A program made the translations under genes and the position numbers. Under the pieces are notes generated by a model, which saw only the letters and a program-made list of their open reading frames with translations, made no database searches and had not been told where the DNA came from. A stretch of 64,000 nucleotides of DNA from Sphingomonas mucosissima (GTDB taxonomy: Bacteria > Pseudomonadota > Alphaproteobacteria > Sphingomonadales > Sphingomonadaceae). The stretch spans positions 372,001 to 436,000 of the forward strand of contig NZ_NBBJ01000003.1 of NCBI RefSeq assembly GCF_002197665.1, in the 5' to 3' direction. This document shows positions 28,094 through 37,674 of this stretch, piece by piece (the first letter of the stretch is position 1; every line of letters begins with the position of its first letter).

Positions 28094-30313
28094 TCAGGTC
28101 CCAACCGCAGTCTTTGTGCACATCGCGGCGAGTTCGCCCACGCCGATTGGCCGGGAGAGCAGGTATCCTTGAAGCGAGTTGCACCCAGCTTCAGTCAGAA
28201 ACGTACTCTGCTCGGCCGTCTCTACGCCCTCTGCGGTCACTTGCATGCCGCTCGCCTTCGCCAGGTCGACGATCGCTTGAATGATCGCGCTCCCCCCCGC
28301 TTCGGCATCGATGCCGTTGACAAAGCTCTGATCGATCTTGATCCGATCGACGTCGAAGTAGCGCAGGTGGGTGAACGAGGAATAGCCGGTTCCAAAATCA
28401 TCAAGGGCGATCTTCACGCCTCGAGCGCGAAGCGCGGCGAGGTTAGGTTGGCAGTTCGCCACGCTCTCGATGAAGCTTGTTTCAGTGATTTCCAGTTCAA
28501 GCCGCGACGGCTTGAGGCCGGTGCGCTCAAGGACAGCAATCACGCGTTCGGCGAACTTTTCATTGCGAAGTTGAACCGCCGACACGTTCACCGAAATCGA
28601 GTTGAGCGGCAGCGCTACTGCGGCACGGCAGGCCTCTTCTAGCACCCACTCACCAAGCGGTTCGATCAGGCCGGTCGATTCCGCCACGGGGATGAAGGTC
28701 GAAGGCGACATCAGGCCCTTGTGGGGATGCTGCCAACGCACGAGTGCTTCGGCGCCAGTAATCCTGCCGCTCTGCGCCGAATAAAGCGGCTGATAGACCA
28801 CGTGCATCTCGTCGCCGGCTGCAATCGCGGCGCGAAGGTCACGCTCGATCTCGCGTCGGTGACGAATGCTGGCGTCCATCTGCTCGGCAAAGAAGACATA
28901 ACGCCCACGCCCGGCCGCCTTTGCCTCGTAGAGAGCAATATCCGCCTTGCGCGCCAGTTCGGTCCGATCGCGAGCATCGGTTGGCGCCATCGCGACCCCG
29001 ATGCTGACGCCGACGTTGAGCTTGGTTCCGGCCAGAAGATACGGCTCGCTGACCGCCTCGACGATCCGCATGCACAGCACTTCCGCTTCGGCGACCGAGG
29101 CGACGCCGGTCTGGATGATCGCGAATTCGTCACCGCCGATTCGCGCAACAACATCGCTCGAGCGGGTAGCGGCGACCAGACGCTTCGCCATGGCGCAGAT
29201 CAGCTGATCCCCGGCCGGGTGGCCCAAAGTGTCGTTGACATGCTTGAAGCGGTCCAAGTCGAAATAAAGCAAGGCAACGGAGCGCGAGCTTTGATGCGCT
29301 TCGGCCAGCGCACGGGTGAGCCGCTCATCGAACAGCGCGCGATTCGCCAGCCCGGTAAGCGCATCGTGAAACGCCAGATGCTGTGCTTGCGCTTGGCTGG
29401 CCTCAAGTTGGAGCGTGCTGTGCCTGATACGCCGCAACAATAGCAAGATCGTCACGAGCATGATCAGCAGCGCGCCAACGGAATAAGGCACGATCTGCTT
29501 GATCATCAGCGCGCCAGGACCGAATGGCCGCCACGTAAAATATCCGAGAAGCGCGCCAGAGTCCGAGCGTAGCGGCACGGAACGGTAACCATCGTCCGAT
29601 CGCGCAGACGGGGCAAAGCTCGCCTGATCAAGCTGATATTCTCTGCTCATCCCGGCGGCGAAATCGGCGTCCAGGTAGCGCACGCTGACATGAACATATA
29701 CGCGATCGGGCACTTGGCGCGGCGCGCCGTGTTCGAAGATGATCGGCTTGACGCTGACAATTGCCGGATGGTTGCGGATCATCGCGAGGTCAACAACACC
29801 GGGGCTTTGCTCAGCCTCGTTTAACTGCGTTTTCGCGGGCAGGCGCAATTTGGCGTGCAGCTTGGCAATCAGCGGCGCAACGACCGGTCGGGTAGGCTGA
29901 TAATCAGACGGCGATCCGCGCTTGCCGCCGCGCATGGTGTAGATCGGGTGATCAGAGCAATCGACAATATATGCCTCGTCGTGACTATAATAGGTGTGCA
30001 ACCAAACCCCGAGATTGGCGTCAAGCCACGGCCAATCAGGCTGGGAGCTGCGCACCTTTTCAACTGCTTCGTCCCAAACGGTAACGGCTTCCTGGTCATG
30101 CGCCACTTGCGCCATGCTTTGCTTGAGTACGGTCGTCGCCAAAGCTTGCTGCCGATCGGCAGCCAGTTGGTTCGCCTGTCGAGCTGCCAGCAGCATGACG
30201 GCGGCGAGCACGCCGGCAAGCACGAACACCGCCGCGATGGCCGGCAGGGCGACGCGCGTGAAGAAGCGCCACTGACGGTCGACAGCCGGATGACTCGAAG
30301 GGGTGCCGAACAT
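28094..30313 (-). CDS. CHASE4-GGDEF-EAL cyclic-di-GMP signalling protein
   Basis: A membrane-bound dual-domain c-di-GMP enzyme (739 residues from the ATG at 30313; an in-frame GTG at 30337 is possible and neither has a clear ribosome-binding site). A first membrane helix (VFVLAGVLAAVMLLAA) is followed by a periplasmic CHASE4 sensor (HDQEAVTVWDEAVEKV, WLHTYYSHDEAYIVD) and a second helix near residue 275. The GGDEF domain is intact (ARIGGDEFAI) with an upstream RSSD inhibitory site. The EAL domain keeps its catalytic residues (AEALVRW, ELEITET, DDFGTGYSS, KIDQSF, AEGVET). Both cyclase and phosphodiesterase activity are possible; the dominant one cannot be read from sequence. Confidence 0.93.
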   Translation of the reverse strand: MFGTPSSHPAVDRQWRFFTRVALPAIAAVFVLAGVLAAVMLLAARQANQLAADRQQALATTVLKQSMAQVAHDQEAVTVWDEAVEKVRSSQPDWPWLDANLGVWLHTYYSHDEAYIVDCSDHPIYTMRGGKRGSPSDYQPTRPVVAPLIAKLHAKLRLPAKTQLNEAEQSPGVVDLAMIRNHPAIVSVKPIIFEHGAPRQVPDRVYVHVSVRYLDADFAAGMSREYQLDQASFAPSARSDDGYRSVPLRSDSGALLGYFTWRPFGPGALMIKQIVPYSVGALLIMLVTILLLLRRIRHSTLQLEASQAQAQHLAFHDALTGLANRALFDERLTRALAEAHQSSRSVALLYFDLDRFKHVNDTLGHPAGDQLICAMAKRLVAATRSSDVVARIGGDEFAIIQTGVASVAEAEVLCMRIVEAVSEPYLLAGTKLNVGVSIGVAMAPTDARDRTELARKADIALYEAKAAGRGRYVFFAEQMDASIRHRREIERDLRAAIAAGDEMHVVYQPLYSAQSGRITGAEALVRWQHPHKGLMSPSTFIPVAESTGLIEPLGEWVLEEACRAAVALPLNSISVNVSAVQLRNEKFAERVIAVLERTGLKPSRLELEITETSFIESVANCQPNLAALRARGVKIALDDFGTGYSSFTHLRYFDVDRIKIDQSFVNGIDAEAGGSAIIQAIVDLAKASGMQVTAEGVETAEQSTFLTEAGCNSLQGYLLSRPIGVGELAAMCTKTAVGT

Positions 30314-30423
30314 CAGCGGCGCGTAACAACAAAGCACTTAAAGACGACTTAAGGGCGTCACGAGAGAGAGCTGAATGTCGCTCGCTTAACGCGATCTTCA
30401 GTAGCTTAGCTCAGAGGAGCTAC

Positions 30424-32844
30424 GTGCCTAGCTTCTCTGCGCAAATGCTCACATCGTCATCGATTGTTCCGGGTCCGCGCGGCGGGCCGGGCAGATCGCG
30501 CGCTATCTCTTTTTACTTGGGTGCAGCGTCCCGCTGCGATGCCACTTTGCGCTGCACACTCGGGGCGATTGTCGCAGCAACCCTCGCACCAGCGCCAGCG
30601 GCTGGACAATCAGCCGATGAGCGTCCGTCCTCGGCCGAGGCGCCGGGAGATATCCAAGTCACCGCGCAGCGGCGACCCGAGCTGAGCCGCAAGACGCCGC
30701 TCGCGCTTGCCGCATTCGACGGCGGCTTCATCGCCCGTACCCGTATCGACGACGTCAAAGACCTTGCCATCTATGCTCCTGGATTGAGCGGCAATTCCGA
30801 AGACAGCTATATCGACAGTCTCGCCATTCGCGGCATCGTTTCGAACGATTACGGCATCGGCGGTGATCCGGCGATTGGACTGTTCAAGGATGGGGTTCAC
30901 CAGGGCCGCAGCGGATCCGCGGTCACCTCCTTCTTCGACATCGCACGCGCCGAGGTGCTGCGCGGTCCGCAAGGCTTCCTGTTCGGGCGCAACGCCATCT
31001 CGGGCGCGATCAGCGTCATTACCGCGAAACCGGAGCTCGATCGCACCGCCGGCTATGTCGATGTGGCGATCGGTCAGCCGAGCCGGTTCGAGGCGGAAGG
31101 CGCGATCAACCTGCTACTAGGACGCTCATCGGCCCTCAGGATCGCGGGTTATGGCGTTCGCGCCGATGGGTGGATCGACAATGCGTTCACGCCGGGCAAC
31201 GATCGGCTGCTGGGGCAGAACAAGACGGCTGGGCGCATCTCACTGGCGCACGAACGGGGCGCGGTACGCCTGCTGTTGACCGCCGAACATGAACGCCGGC
31301 GGCTCGACGGCACCGTCTATCGCGGTTCGAACGACGATCGTGAGGTCCTCGACTATCTCGACCAGACGCTCGGCACCGCCGTGGTGATCCGCGGCGATGC
31401 GCGCTCGATCGACAGCGACCTTGTCGAACCGCGCGACCGGGGATCGATCACCAGCATCACCGCGCAGGCTGATTTGGAGCTCGGCTTCGCCACCCTCACA
31501 TCGCTTACCGGTTATCGTGGGCACAATTTCTCGTACTTCGAGGATTACGATGGGACGGCGCTCCCGCTCGGGACCTATCGACAGTGGCAATCGGGGACCT
31601 ACGCCAGCCACGAATTCCGGTTGGTCTCCCCGGGCGGGGGGTTGCTGAGCTGGTCGGCCGGCGTGTCCGGTTATCGTGAGCGCGTGCGCGCGCATTATGA
31701 CGACGAGGCCGCCGAAAATCTCGTCTGCGTCGCCGGCTATGGCTATTCAGACTGCGAGGAGCTGACGCAGGATCTGTACGGGACGTCGTTCACGCCAAGC
31801 CCGGACGGCATGATCGTGCAGAGCAACGCGGCCCGCAATGTCGCTACCGGGCTGTCGGCGTTCGCCGACGTGAACGTCAGGCCGATGCCACGGCTGCAGC
31901 TGGGGGCCGGGCTACGCTACACCTGGGATCGCAAGGACTTCTCGCTCAACATCCCGCCGACGGAGAGCAGCCTCGGCAACATCTGGACCTTCAGCTATTA
32001 TACGCTGGGCGCCGTCAGCGACGCGCGCTCGTGGCATGGGCTGACGCCGCGCTTGTTCGCGCGCTACGAACCGAGCGATCAGATCAACCTCTACGCAAGC
32101 GTCACGAGGGGTTACAAGGCGGGCGGGTTCGGCACCTTCACGGTGGATGCACCCGCGCCGATCCCCGAGTTCGGCGAGACACCGGCGGGCACCCGTCCCG
32201 ATGCGTTCGACCCTGAGACGGTGTGGAGCAAGGAGCTCGGCGTCAAAGCCAATGTGTGGAGCCGCCGCCTGCAATTTGATGTGGCCGCTTTTCACTACGT
32301 CTACCGCGACCTGCAGACCAATCACTGGGACACCGCGACGAGGACGCAGCAGGTGATCAACGTGGGCAAGGTCAGTGGCTACGGCGTGGAAGCCGCGGCG
32401 ACCCTCCGGCCCACCCGGTTCTTCGACGTCTACGGCAACGTGACCTGGACGCGGACGGTGACCAGCGGCGATCGAGGCTGCACATCAAACGATTGCGGCG
32501 GGCTCGCCAATCCGACCTGGGCGTCGAACGGGGTGGCAACGGCACATTACCCGCTTGTGTCCGGCGAGCTCTTCCTGTCGGGAGAGTGGAGTTATCAAGG
32601 CCGCCGCCGCGAGGCGTTCGACTGGCGCGGCGTTACTCGGCGTGACGCTTATGTTGCCGTCAACCTTCGCGCGGGATTTCGGCTCGGAAGCCGGCTGGAA
32701 GTTGGCGCCTATGTTCAGAACCTCTTCGACGCTTCTTATTATCAGGGAGCGTCAAACGGTGGCGATCTCACCCCCGCGAACTGGTGGGGCGCATCACAGC
32801 CGCGCAACATCGGCATCAACCTTCGTCGCAGCTTCGGCGGCTGA
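30424..32844 (+). CDS. TonB-dependent receptor (small-ligand/iron-complex style)
   Basis: An 806-residue outer membrane receptor. It starts at GTG 30424 with AGAGGAG just upstream. The signal peptide is preceded by a long N-region, with the hydrophobic core at about residues 44-60 (LGAIVAATLAPAPAAG). A plug with IQVTAQRR, LAIRGIVSNDYGI, VEVLRGPQGFLFGRNA and GAISVITAKP follows, and the barrel ends in NIGINLRRSFGG. The plug is the type seen in the very expanded sphingomonad receptors next to degradation genes. No enzyme gene accompanies it here, so substrate is unknown. Two c-di-GMP enzymes flank it, but there is no sign of an operon. Confidence 0.92.
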   Translation: MPSFSAQMLTSSSIVPGPRGGPGRSRAISFYLGAASRCDATLRCTLGAIVAATLAPAPAAGQSADERPSSAEAPGDIQVTAQRRPELSRKTPLALAAFDGGFIARTRIDDVKDLAIYAPGLSGNSEDSYIDSLAIRGIVSNDYGIGGDPAIGLFKDGVHQGRSGSAVTSFFDIARAEVLRGPQGFLFGRNAISGAISVITAKPELDRTAGYVDVAIGQPSRFEAEGAINLLLGRSSALRIAGYGVRADGWIDNAFTPGNDRLLGQNKTAGRISLAHERGAVRLLLTAEHERRRLDGTVYRGSNDDREVLDYLDQTLGTAVVIRGDARSIDSDLVEPRDRGSITSITAQADLELGFATLTSLTGYRGHNFSYFEDYDGTALPLGTYRQWQSGTYASHEFRLVSPGGGLLSWSAGVSGYRERVRAHYDDEAAENLVCVAGYGYSDCEELTQDLYGTSFTPSPDGMIVQSNAARNVATGLSAFADVNVRPMPRLQLGAGLRYTWDRKDFSLNIPPTESSLGNIWTFSYYTLGAVSDARSWHGLTPRLFARYEPSDQINLYASVTRGYKAGGFGTFTVDAPAPIPEFGETPAGTRPDAFDPETVWSKELGVKANVWSRRLQFDVAAFHYVYRDLQTNHWDTATRTQQVINVGKVSGYGVEAAATLRPTRFFDVYGNVTWTRTVTSGDRGCTSNDCGGLANPTWASNGVATAHYPLVSGELFLSGEWSYQGRRREAFDWRGVTRRDAYVAVNLRAGFRLGSRLEVGAYVQNLFDASYYQGASNGGDLTPANWWGASQPRNIGINLRRSFGG

Positions 32845-33121
32845 TCGCACCCGAGCCGGAGCGTGAACAGATGGTCCTTCGGGGGCCTTCGCACGCCCGC
32901 TAATCCGGTGCGGTCACGCGAAAGCGAGGAGGCCAACCGAGCCGTCGACAGCGGGCGCCCACGCCGCTGCCTCCCGGCATCACCATCCGCACCCTGGTGG
33001 CGGCGGCGCGGTTGGAGCGCACTCTAACAGGCTGGTCATATTCGGCCGAAGGCGCCCTGGTCGCGGGCACTAACCGCTAAGTAAGGCTTTCCGGCCAAAG
33101 GCTCGCTCGAAGGAGGAGCCC

Positions 33122-35230
33122 GTGCGACTTACGATCTCAACACGCGTGTCAATCGCTTGCGCCGCTGTGATCGTATTGGCCTTGGTCCTCCTGGCGATCG
33201 GTCTCACCGTTAGCGACAAGATCCACGATGCGGACGCAAGCATCGCTTCAATGAGCGAAGCTTTACGCATCGAAGATCAGCATGATCAGGCGCAGCGTCG
33301 GTTGCGTCTCGATGTCGGTGATGCCACGCGAGAGGCGGAACGCGGGATCGCTATCTCTGTTGCCCGGTGGGAACAGCTTTCGAAACAGGCGGATGCTTTT
33401 GAACGCTTAGCGTCCAGACCTCTAAAGCTGATGAGAACCGACCGCAGCTTTCGGTGGGACCAGATCAAGGAGGCCCGGCGAGCAAGCATCGATTTCGCTC
33501 GCATTTCAAAGGCACTAATCCGAGTCGCTCGGCAGGAGCCCGGCCTGATCAAGAGGACGATGCCGCGCTTCGTCTTATCCTTGAAGCACCTTGAAGCCAG
33601 CCGTAGCGAGGCTCGCGAGACGCTGGTGCTCGGTATTTGGCGAGCCGCCGAAAAGAACAGGCTGGAGAGCCGTAGAAGCATCGTGGAAGTGCTTATTGGC
33701 GGCCTGATTACGGTCGCCATCATCTTTGGCATGGCGATTTGGCTTCGACGCAATCTCTTGTTGCCTATTACCGGCCTGGCCGCCCGCCTGGGTGAGTTCA
33801 GGATGGGACTCGGCGACGGGCAGATTGATGGTCTCGATCGCAAGGACGAGCTGGGCGATTTGGCCCGGGGATTATTTGAATACCGTGGTGCGGTCGAAAG
33901 CCGCCGCACGGCAGAGCGCCGCGTCGAGTTCCTGGCGCATCATGATATGCTCACCGGACTGGCAAATCGCCTGTTGTTCGAAAGTCGCCTCGCACACGAA
34001 CTATCGCGCAGTGAGCGAACCGGCGACGTGGTGGCGGTGCTGGCCATCGACCTTGATGATTTCAAGGCGATCAATGATCGACATGGTCACGCCGGCGGTG
34101 ACCAGGCCCTGAAGCGCGCCGCCCATCTTCTGTCCTCCTGCGTTCGTCAGGACGATCTTGTTGCCCGGATCGGCGGGGATGAGTTCGCCATCATCCAGGT
34201 CGCTCATGCGCAGCCGAACGCGGCGGAAATGCTAATTTCCCGGATCTTCAAGGAAGTGCGGGAACTCGCGAGCGAAGACATTCCGATCAGGATGAGCATC
34301 GGTGCGGCGCTTTCAGAGCCGGGGCAGGCAGGCGAATCTCTGCATGAGCTCGCCGACTTGGCGCTTTATCGGGCAAAGGCAGATGGCAGGAACACTGCCC
34401 GCTTTTTCAACAAACACCTAAAGGAAGAGGAAAGCCTTCGCTTGATGCTGGCCCGGGATCTCGAACAAGCTATCTCGGGTGACCAACTCCGCCTTGTTTT
34501 TCAGCCAATCGCCGACGCGGGGTCCTTGCGGATTGTCGGATATGAGGCTCTGTTGCGGTGGAAACACCCGACCTTGGGCGACATCGCGCCCGACCTCTTC
34601 ATTCCGGTAGCAGAGTCGACCGGGATAATAACGTCAGTTGGAAGTTGGGTTATCAGCCGCGCACTCGCCGCGGCTTCATCATGGCCACCGCACATGGTGG
34701 TGGCTATCAATTTGTCGCCGCTTCAGTTCCGATCCGGTGATCTGGCTGACGAAATCATCGAGGCAGCGCGCCGCTGGAATGTCGCACCGTGTCGACTTGA
34801 GCTGGAGGTGACAGAAAGCGCCACCTTGTTAGGCTTCCAACGTGACAACGTGCTTGTTGCCTTGGAGTCGCTGAAGAATCACGGCGCGAAGGCGGTGATG
34901 GATGACTTTGGCACCGGACACTCGTCACTCAGCAACCTTAAGGACTTTGCCTTCGACAAGATCAAGATCGACCGGAGCTTTGTCGCCTCCATGCTGACGC
35001 ATGCACCGTCGGTTTCGATCGTGAAAGCAATCATCGGTCTCGGGAAAAGCTTGGGCCTTACCATCTTGGCGGAGGGGGTCGAAACTGAGGAGCAGCTTGC
35101 AGACCTACGTGCTTGGGGCTGCAATCAGGTGCAAGGGTACCTGATCGGCAAGCCCGCGGAGACGATTATAGGTTCGAGTTTAGCGATGCCGGTCAGCTCA
35201 AACATAAATAGCTTTACAGACACCCTTTAG
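33122..35230 (+). CDS. HAMP-GGDEF-EAL cyclic-di-GMP signalling protein
   Basis: A 702-residue membrane protein. The GTG start has a strong AAGGAGGAG five to thirteen bases upstream. Helix 1 spans residues about 8-30. A periplasmic helical region follows (about 32-185), rich in Arg and Lys with no known sensor fold. Helix 2 (GGLITVAIIFGMAIWL) leads to a HAMP domain (LPITGLAARLGEF, then RKDELGDLARGL). The GGDEF domain is intact (ARIGGDEFAI) with an RQDD inhibitory site five residues before it. The EAL domain is intact (YEALLRW, ELEVTES, DDFGTGHSS, KIDRSF, AEGVET). Its input differs from that of the CHASE4 protein nearby; the output pair is the same. Confidence 0.93.
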   Translation: MRLTISTRVSIACAAVIVLALVLLAIGLTVSDKIHDADASIASMSEALRIEDQHDQAQRRLRLDVGDATREAERGIAISVARWEQLSKQADAFERLASRPLKLMRTDRSFRWDQIKEARRASIDFARISKALIRVARQEPGLIKRTMPRFVLSLKHLEASRSEARETLVLGIWRAAEKNRLESRRSIVEVLIGGLITVAIIFGMAIWLRRNLLLPITGLAARLGEFRMGLGDGQIDGLDRKDELGDLARGLFEYRGAVESRRTAERRVEFLAHHDMLTGLANRLLFESRLAHELSRSERTGDVVAVLAIDLDDFKAINDRHGHAGGDQALKRAAHLLSSCVRQDDLVARIGGDEFAIIQVAHAQPNAAEMLISRIFKEVRELASEDIPIRMSIGAALSEPGQAGESLHELADLALYRAKADGRNTARFFNKHLKEEESLRLMLARDLEQAISGDQLRLVFQPIADAGSLRIVGYEALLRWKHPTLGDIAPDLFIPVAESTGIITSVGSWVISRALAAASSWPPHMVVAINLSPLQFRSGDLADEIIEAARRWNVAPCRLELEVTESATLLGFQRDNVLVALESLKNHGAKAVMDDFGTGHSSLSNLKDFAFDKIKIDRSFVASMLTHAPSVSIVKAIIGLGKSLGLTILAEGVETEEQLADLRAWGCNQVQGYLIGKPAETIIGSSLAMPVSSNINSFTDTL

Positions 35231-35956
35231 TTGAGTAATTTTCCAGGTGCAAATCATCCTGAGCTCTTGCCGACTCATGTTTGTGCCAATTACTTGCACA
35301 GGAACGATATCGACCCAGTTCTTGACGCGATCTTAAAAGTTTTCCAATAATAAGTTATATCCGAATATATCGCCTCAATTGCGGGCAAGACTGTGCAACG
35401 GGCCCGGCAGCATCGCCGGCGTCAGCGAGCCTACTTCGCCATCCGGCCGCGTTTGCTTGTAATTGTCGCGCCAGTTGCCCAGCATCGAGCGGGCTGACTC
35501 GGCGACGCGAATAGCGTGCTGATCGGGCATTTGCCGCACGACTGACCATTGAAGCTCTGTTCGACGCTTATCCCGACGAAAACATCGCCTCGACTGTGGC
35601 CAGAGTTCCGTTCCGGCACTGTCGAAGCAATCGTGCGCCCGCAGATCGCGAAGCCGACTGTCGCCGAGCTACTCCGCTCGATCCGCTGACAAGCGCGTCT
35701 CCGCGGCCTGACGCGTCCGAGCAAACGAGACATCCGCTAAGACCCCGACGGTCATTAAGCTTCTGCCTTTTGGTGTCAGCCTCTTGGAAATGAAGAGGTC
35801 GTTCTGAGGCGAGACGGCGAAAGCGTTCGGACCGCGAGGTGACGCAGGCGTCCGTCTGGCTTTGGTAAAAACAAGGAAAGCGACAGTCGCTCGTTCGTTG
35901 AGCGACCGACAGTGTCAAGCGCCGGCGCTCCCTCCACTATCATCAAGGACGGTAAC
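35231..35956. other. Intergenic region with transposase relic
   Basis: About 725 bp. The first 120 bp are AT-rich compared with the surroundings. Then comes a fragment resembling an IS3-type transposase end (35375-35500, minus). The remainder up to the aldo/keto reductase shows no gene. The AT-rich patch plus the relic suggests an old insertion or deletion scar. Confidence 0.5.
35375..35500 (-). pseudogene. Degenerate IS3-type transposase C-terminus
   Basis: Translating the minus strand into the TGA at 35375-35377 gives ESARSMLGNWRDNYKQTRPD and then VGSLTPAML. This matches the conserved end of IS3-family transposases, where a WRxDYNxxRP stretch is followed by LGxxTPAxF. The His usually after RP is Asp here. 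No DDE core, inverted repeats or target duplication are visible, so this is only a fragment. Confidence 0.45.
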
Positions 35957-36931
35957 ATGCCTCACTTCCCTCCTCCCGGTCCGCTTGGCTTTGGCGGCGC
36001 GCCGCTCGGCAACATGTTCGAGCGCGTTGACGACGTGACAGCTGAGGCCGCGCTGGTCGCCGCTTGGGACAGCGGCGTACGCTACTTCGACACTGCGCCG
36101 CATTACGGCAGCGGCTTGTCCGAACACCGCTTCGGCAACGTGCTGCGGCAATACCCGCGCGAGGACTTTACCCTCTCGACCAAGGTCGGCCGCCTGCTCC
36201 GTCCCGATGCGGGCCGACCGGACAATGCGCCTTTCGTCGATGGTCTGCCATTTCGCGTACAGCCCGACTATTCATACGACGCGACGATGCGCTCGATCGA
36301 GGACAGCTATCAGCGGCTCGGCCTTGCCCAGATCGACATCGCCTTCGTCCACGATCTCGCCGCCGACCATCTCGGTGACGCATGGGAGGAACAATTCGAA
36401 ATCGCGCGAACCGGCGCGTTTCGCGCGCTTACGCAACTACGCGAAGTGGGGGCCCTCAAGGCCTGGGGCCTTGGGGTTAACCTAACCGAGCCGTGTATTC
36501 GCGCGCTGGAGCAGGCAGACCCCGACGTTTTCCTGCTCGCCGGCCGCTACAGCCTGCTCAACCAGCCCGCGGTGGAGCGCTTGTTCCCGATGTGCGGTGA
36601 GCGCGGCGTACATGTCGTGATCGGCGGCCCATATAATTCGGGTCTGCTCGCGGGCGGACGAACCTTCGATTATAAAGACGCGCCACCCGAGATGATCGCG
36701 GGACGCGACCGGATCGCCACGATATGCGATCGCCACGGTGCCGACATCCGCTCTGTGGCGCTGCAGTTCTGCGCCGCGCACCCGGTCGTCGCAGCGATCA
36801 TCCCCGGCGCGAAGCGCGCGGAAAAGGTGACGGAGAACGCGCGGTTGATGGAAGCCGTCGTTCCGGCCGCGGTTTGGCAGGAGCTGAAGCATGAGCAACT
36901 CATTCCCGCCGACGTGCCGACGCCGAATTGA
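35957..36931 (+). CDS. Aldo/keto reductase (D-threo-aldose / L-fucose dehydrogenase-like)
   Basis: A 324-residue (beta/alpha)8 NAD(P)H oxidoreductase. The N-terminal GFGGAPLGNMF and FDTAPHYGSGLSEHRFG carry the catalytic Asp and Tyr. STKVGR supplies the Lys and IAFVHDL the His, so the AKR tetrad is complete. The PLGNMF start and the insert between KVGR and the HD motif are typical of D-threo-aldose 1-dehydrogenases, which oxidise L-fucose and similar sugars to lactones. The start at 35957 has AAGGAC eight bases upstream; a longer in-frame GTG start at 35912 lacks support. It stands alone, with no sugar-catabolic neighbours. Confidence 0.9.
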   Translation: MPHFPPPGPLGFGGAPLGNMFERVDDVTAEAALVAAWDSGVRYFDTAPHYGSGLSEHRFGNVLRQYPREDFTLSTKVGRLLRPDAGRPDNAPFVDGLPFRVQPDYSYDATMRSIEDSYQRLGLAQIDIAFVHDLAADHLGDAWEEQFEIARTGAFRALTQLREVGALKAWGLGVNLTEPCIRALEQADPDVFLLAGRYSLLNQPAVERLFPMCGERGVHVVIGGPYNSGLLAGGRTFDYKDAPPEMIAGRDRIATICDRHGADIRSVALQFCAAHPVVAAIIPGAKRAEKVTENARLMEAVVPAAVWQELKHEQLIPADVPTPN

Positions 36932-37239
36932 GTCACGGTACGACTATGGAGAAACGACTGATCGGACTGTCGCCCGGCCCGCGATTGTTCGATCAGTCTG
37001 TATGTCTGGCGTATCAACTTTGTCCGTGCGCTTGAGGCCTCGCCAACAGTCCGGACCTGTGGGCTTGACCGTCGCGTTACGCCGACTATTCGCAGCCTCT
37101 TAACCGGGGGCGCCAGCGTGAAGACCCGTGGCGCTTTCCCAGAGACCGAACTTGTTTCCTGCCTAGGCGCTACCTCGATTTTCACAGGAGCATCAGTGCC
37201 GACCTGGCGCTACCGGTGTTTCCCGATCCGGACCTTAGA
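36932..37239. other. Intergenic region between convergent genes
   Basis: About 310 bp between the ends of the reductase and thioesterase genes. No gene, repeat or clear terminator was seen. Confidence 0.45.
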
Positions 37240-37629
37240 TCAGGCCGCGTCGTCCAGGCCGCGGGGCCGTCCCTCGTTTGTCATGGCAACGTAGGTGAAC
37301 ACGCCTTCGGTAACTTTCTCTGCTTCTTTGGTGCCCCGCACTCGGGTCCACGTCTCGACCTTGACCTTGATGGACGTCGATCCCTCGTCTTCCCATGAGC
37401 AGAAGCAGCTTACCTCATCGCCGACAGATATCGGCCGTAGGAACCGCATGGCGTCGATTGCGACTGTGGCGACCGGCCCTGTCGCTCGTTCAACAGCGAA
37501 TGTCGCCCCGGCGAGGTCCATCTGCGATAGGGTCCAACCGCCGAAAATATGGCCGCTGGGGTTCGCGTCCCTAGGCATCGCGATGGTTCGCAGGTGAGCG
37601 CCGCCCGGAGGGTTTGGAAGTGTGTGCAT
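37240..37629 (-). CDS. Acyl-CoA thioesterase (YciA-type hotdog)
   Basis: A 129-residue single-hotdog acyl-CoA thioesterase. Family motifs are clear: LRTIAMPRDANPSGHIFGGW, with the catalytic Asp in DANPSGHIFGG, then RFLRPISVGDEVSC and GVFTYVAMTNEGRPR. YciA-type enzymes hydrolyse a broad range of acyl-CoAs and work as hexamers in the cytoplasm. The gene follows an alpha/beta-hydrolase gene by 45 bp on the same strand and may be co-transcribed with it. Confidence 0.92.
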   Translation of the reverse strand: MHTLPNPPGGAHLRTIAMPRDANPSGHIFGGWTLSQMDLAGATFAVERATGPVATVAIDAMRFLRPISVGDEVSCFCSWEDEGSTSIKVKVETWTRVRGTKEAEKVTEGVFTYVAMTNEGRPRGLDDAA

Positions 37630-37674
37630 ACTGCGGCAACGACTTCAGGTGAAAAGGTGTCCGAAGCTTGGCAC

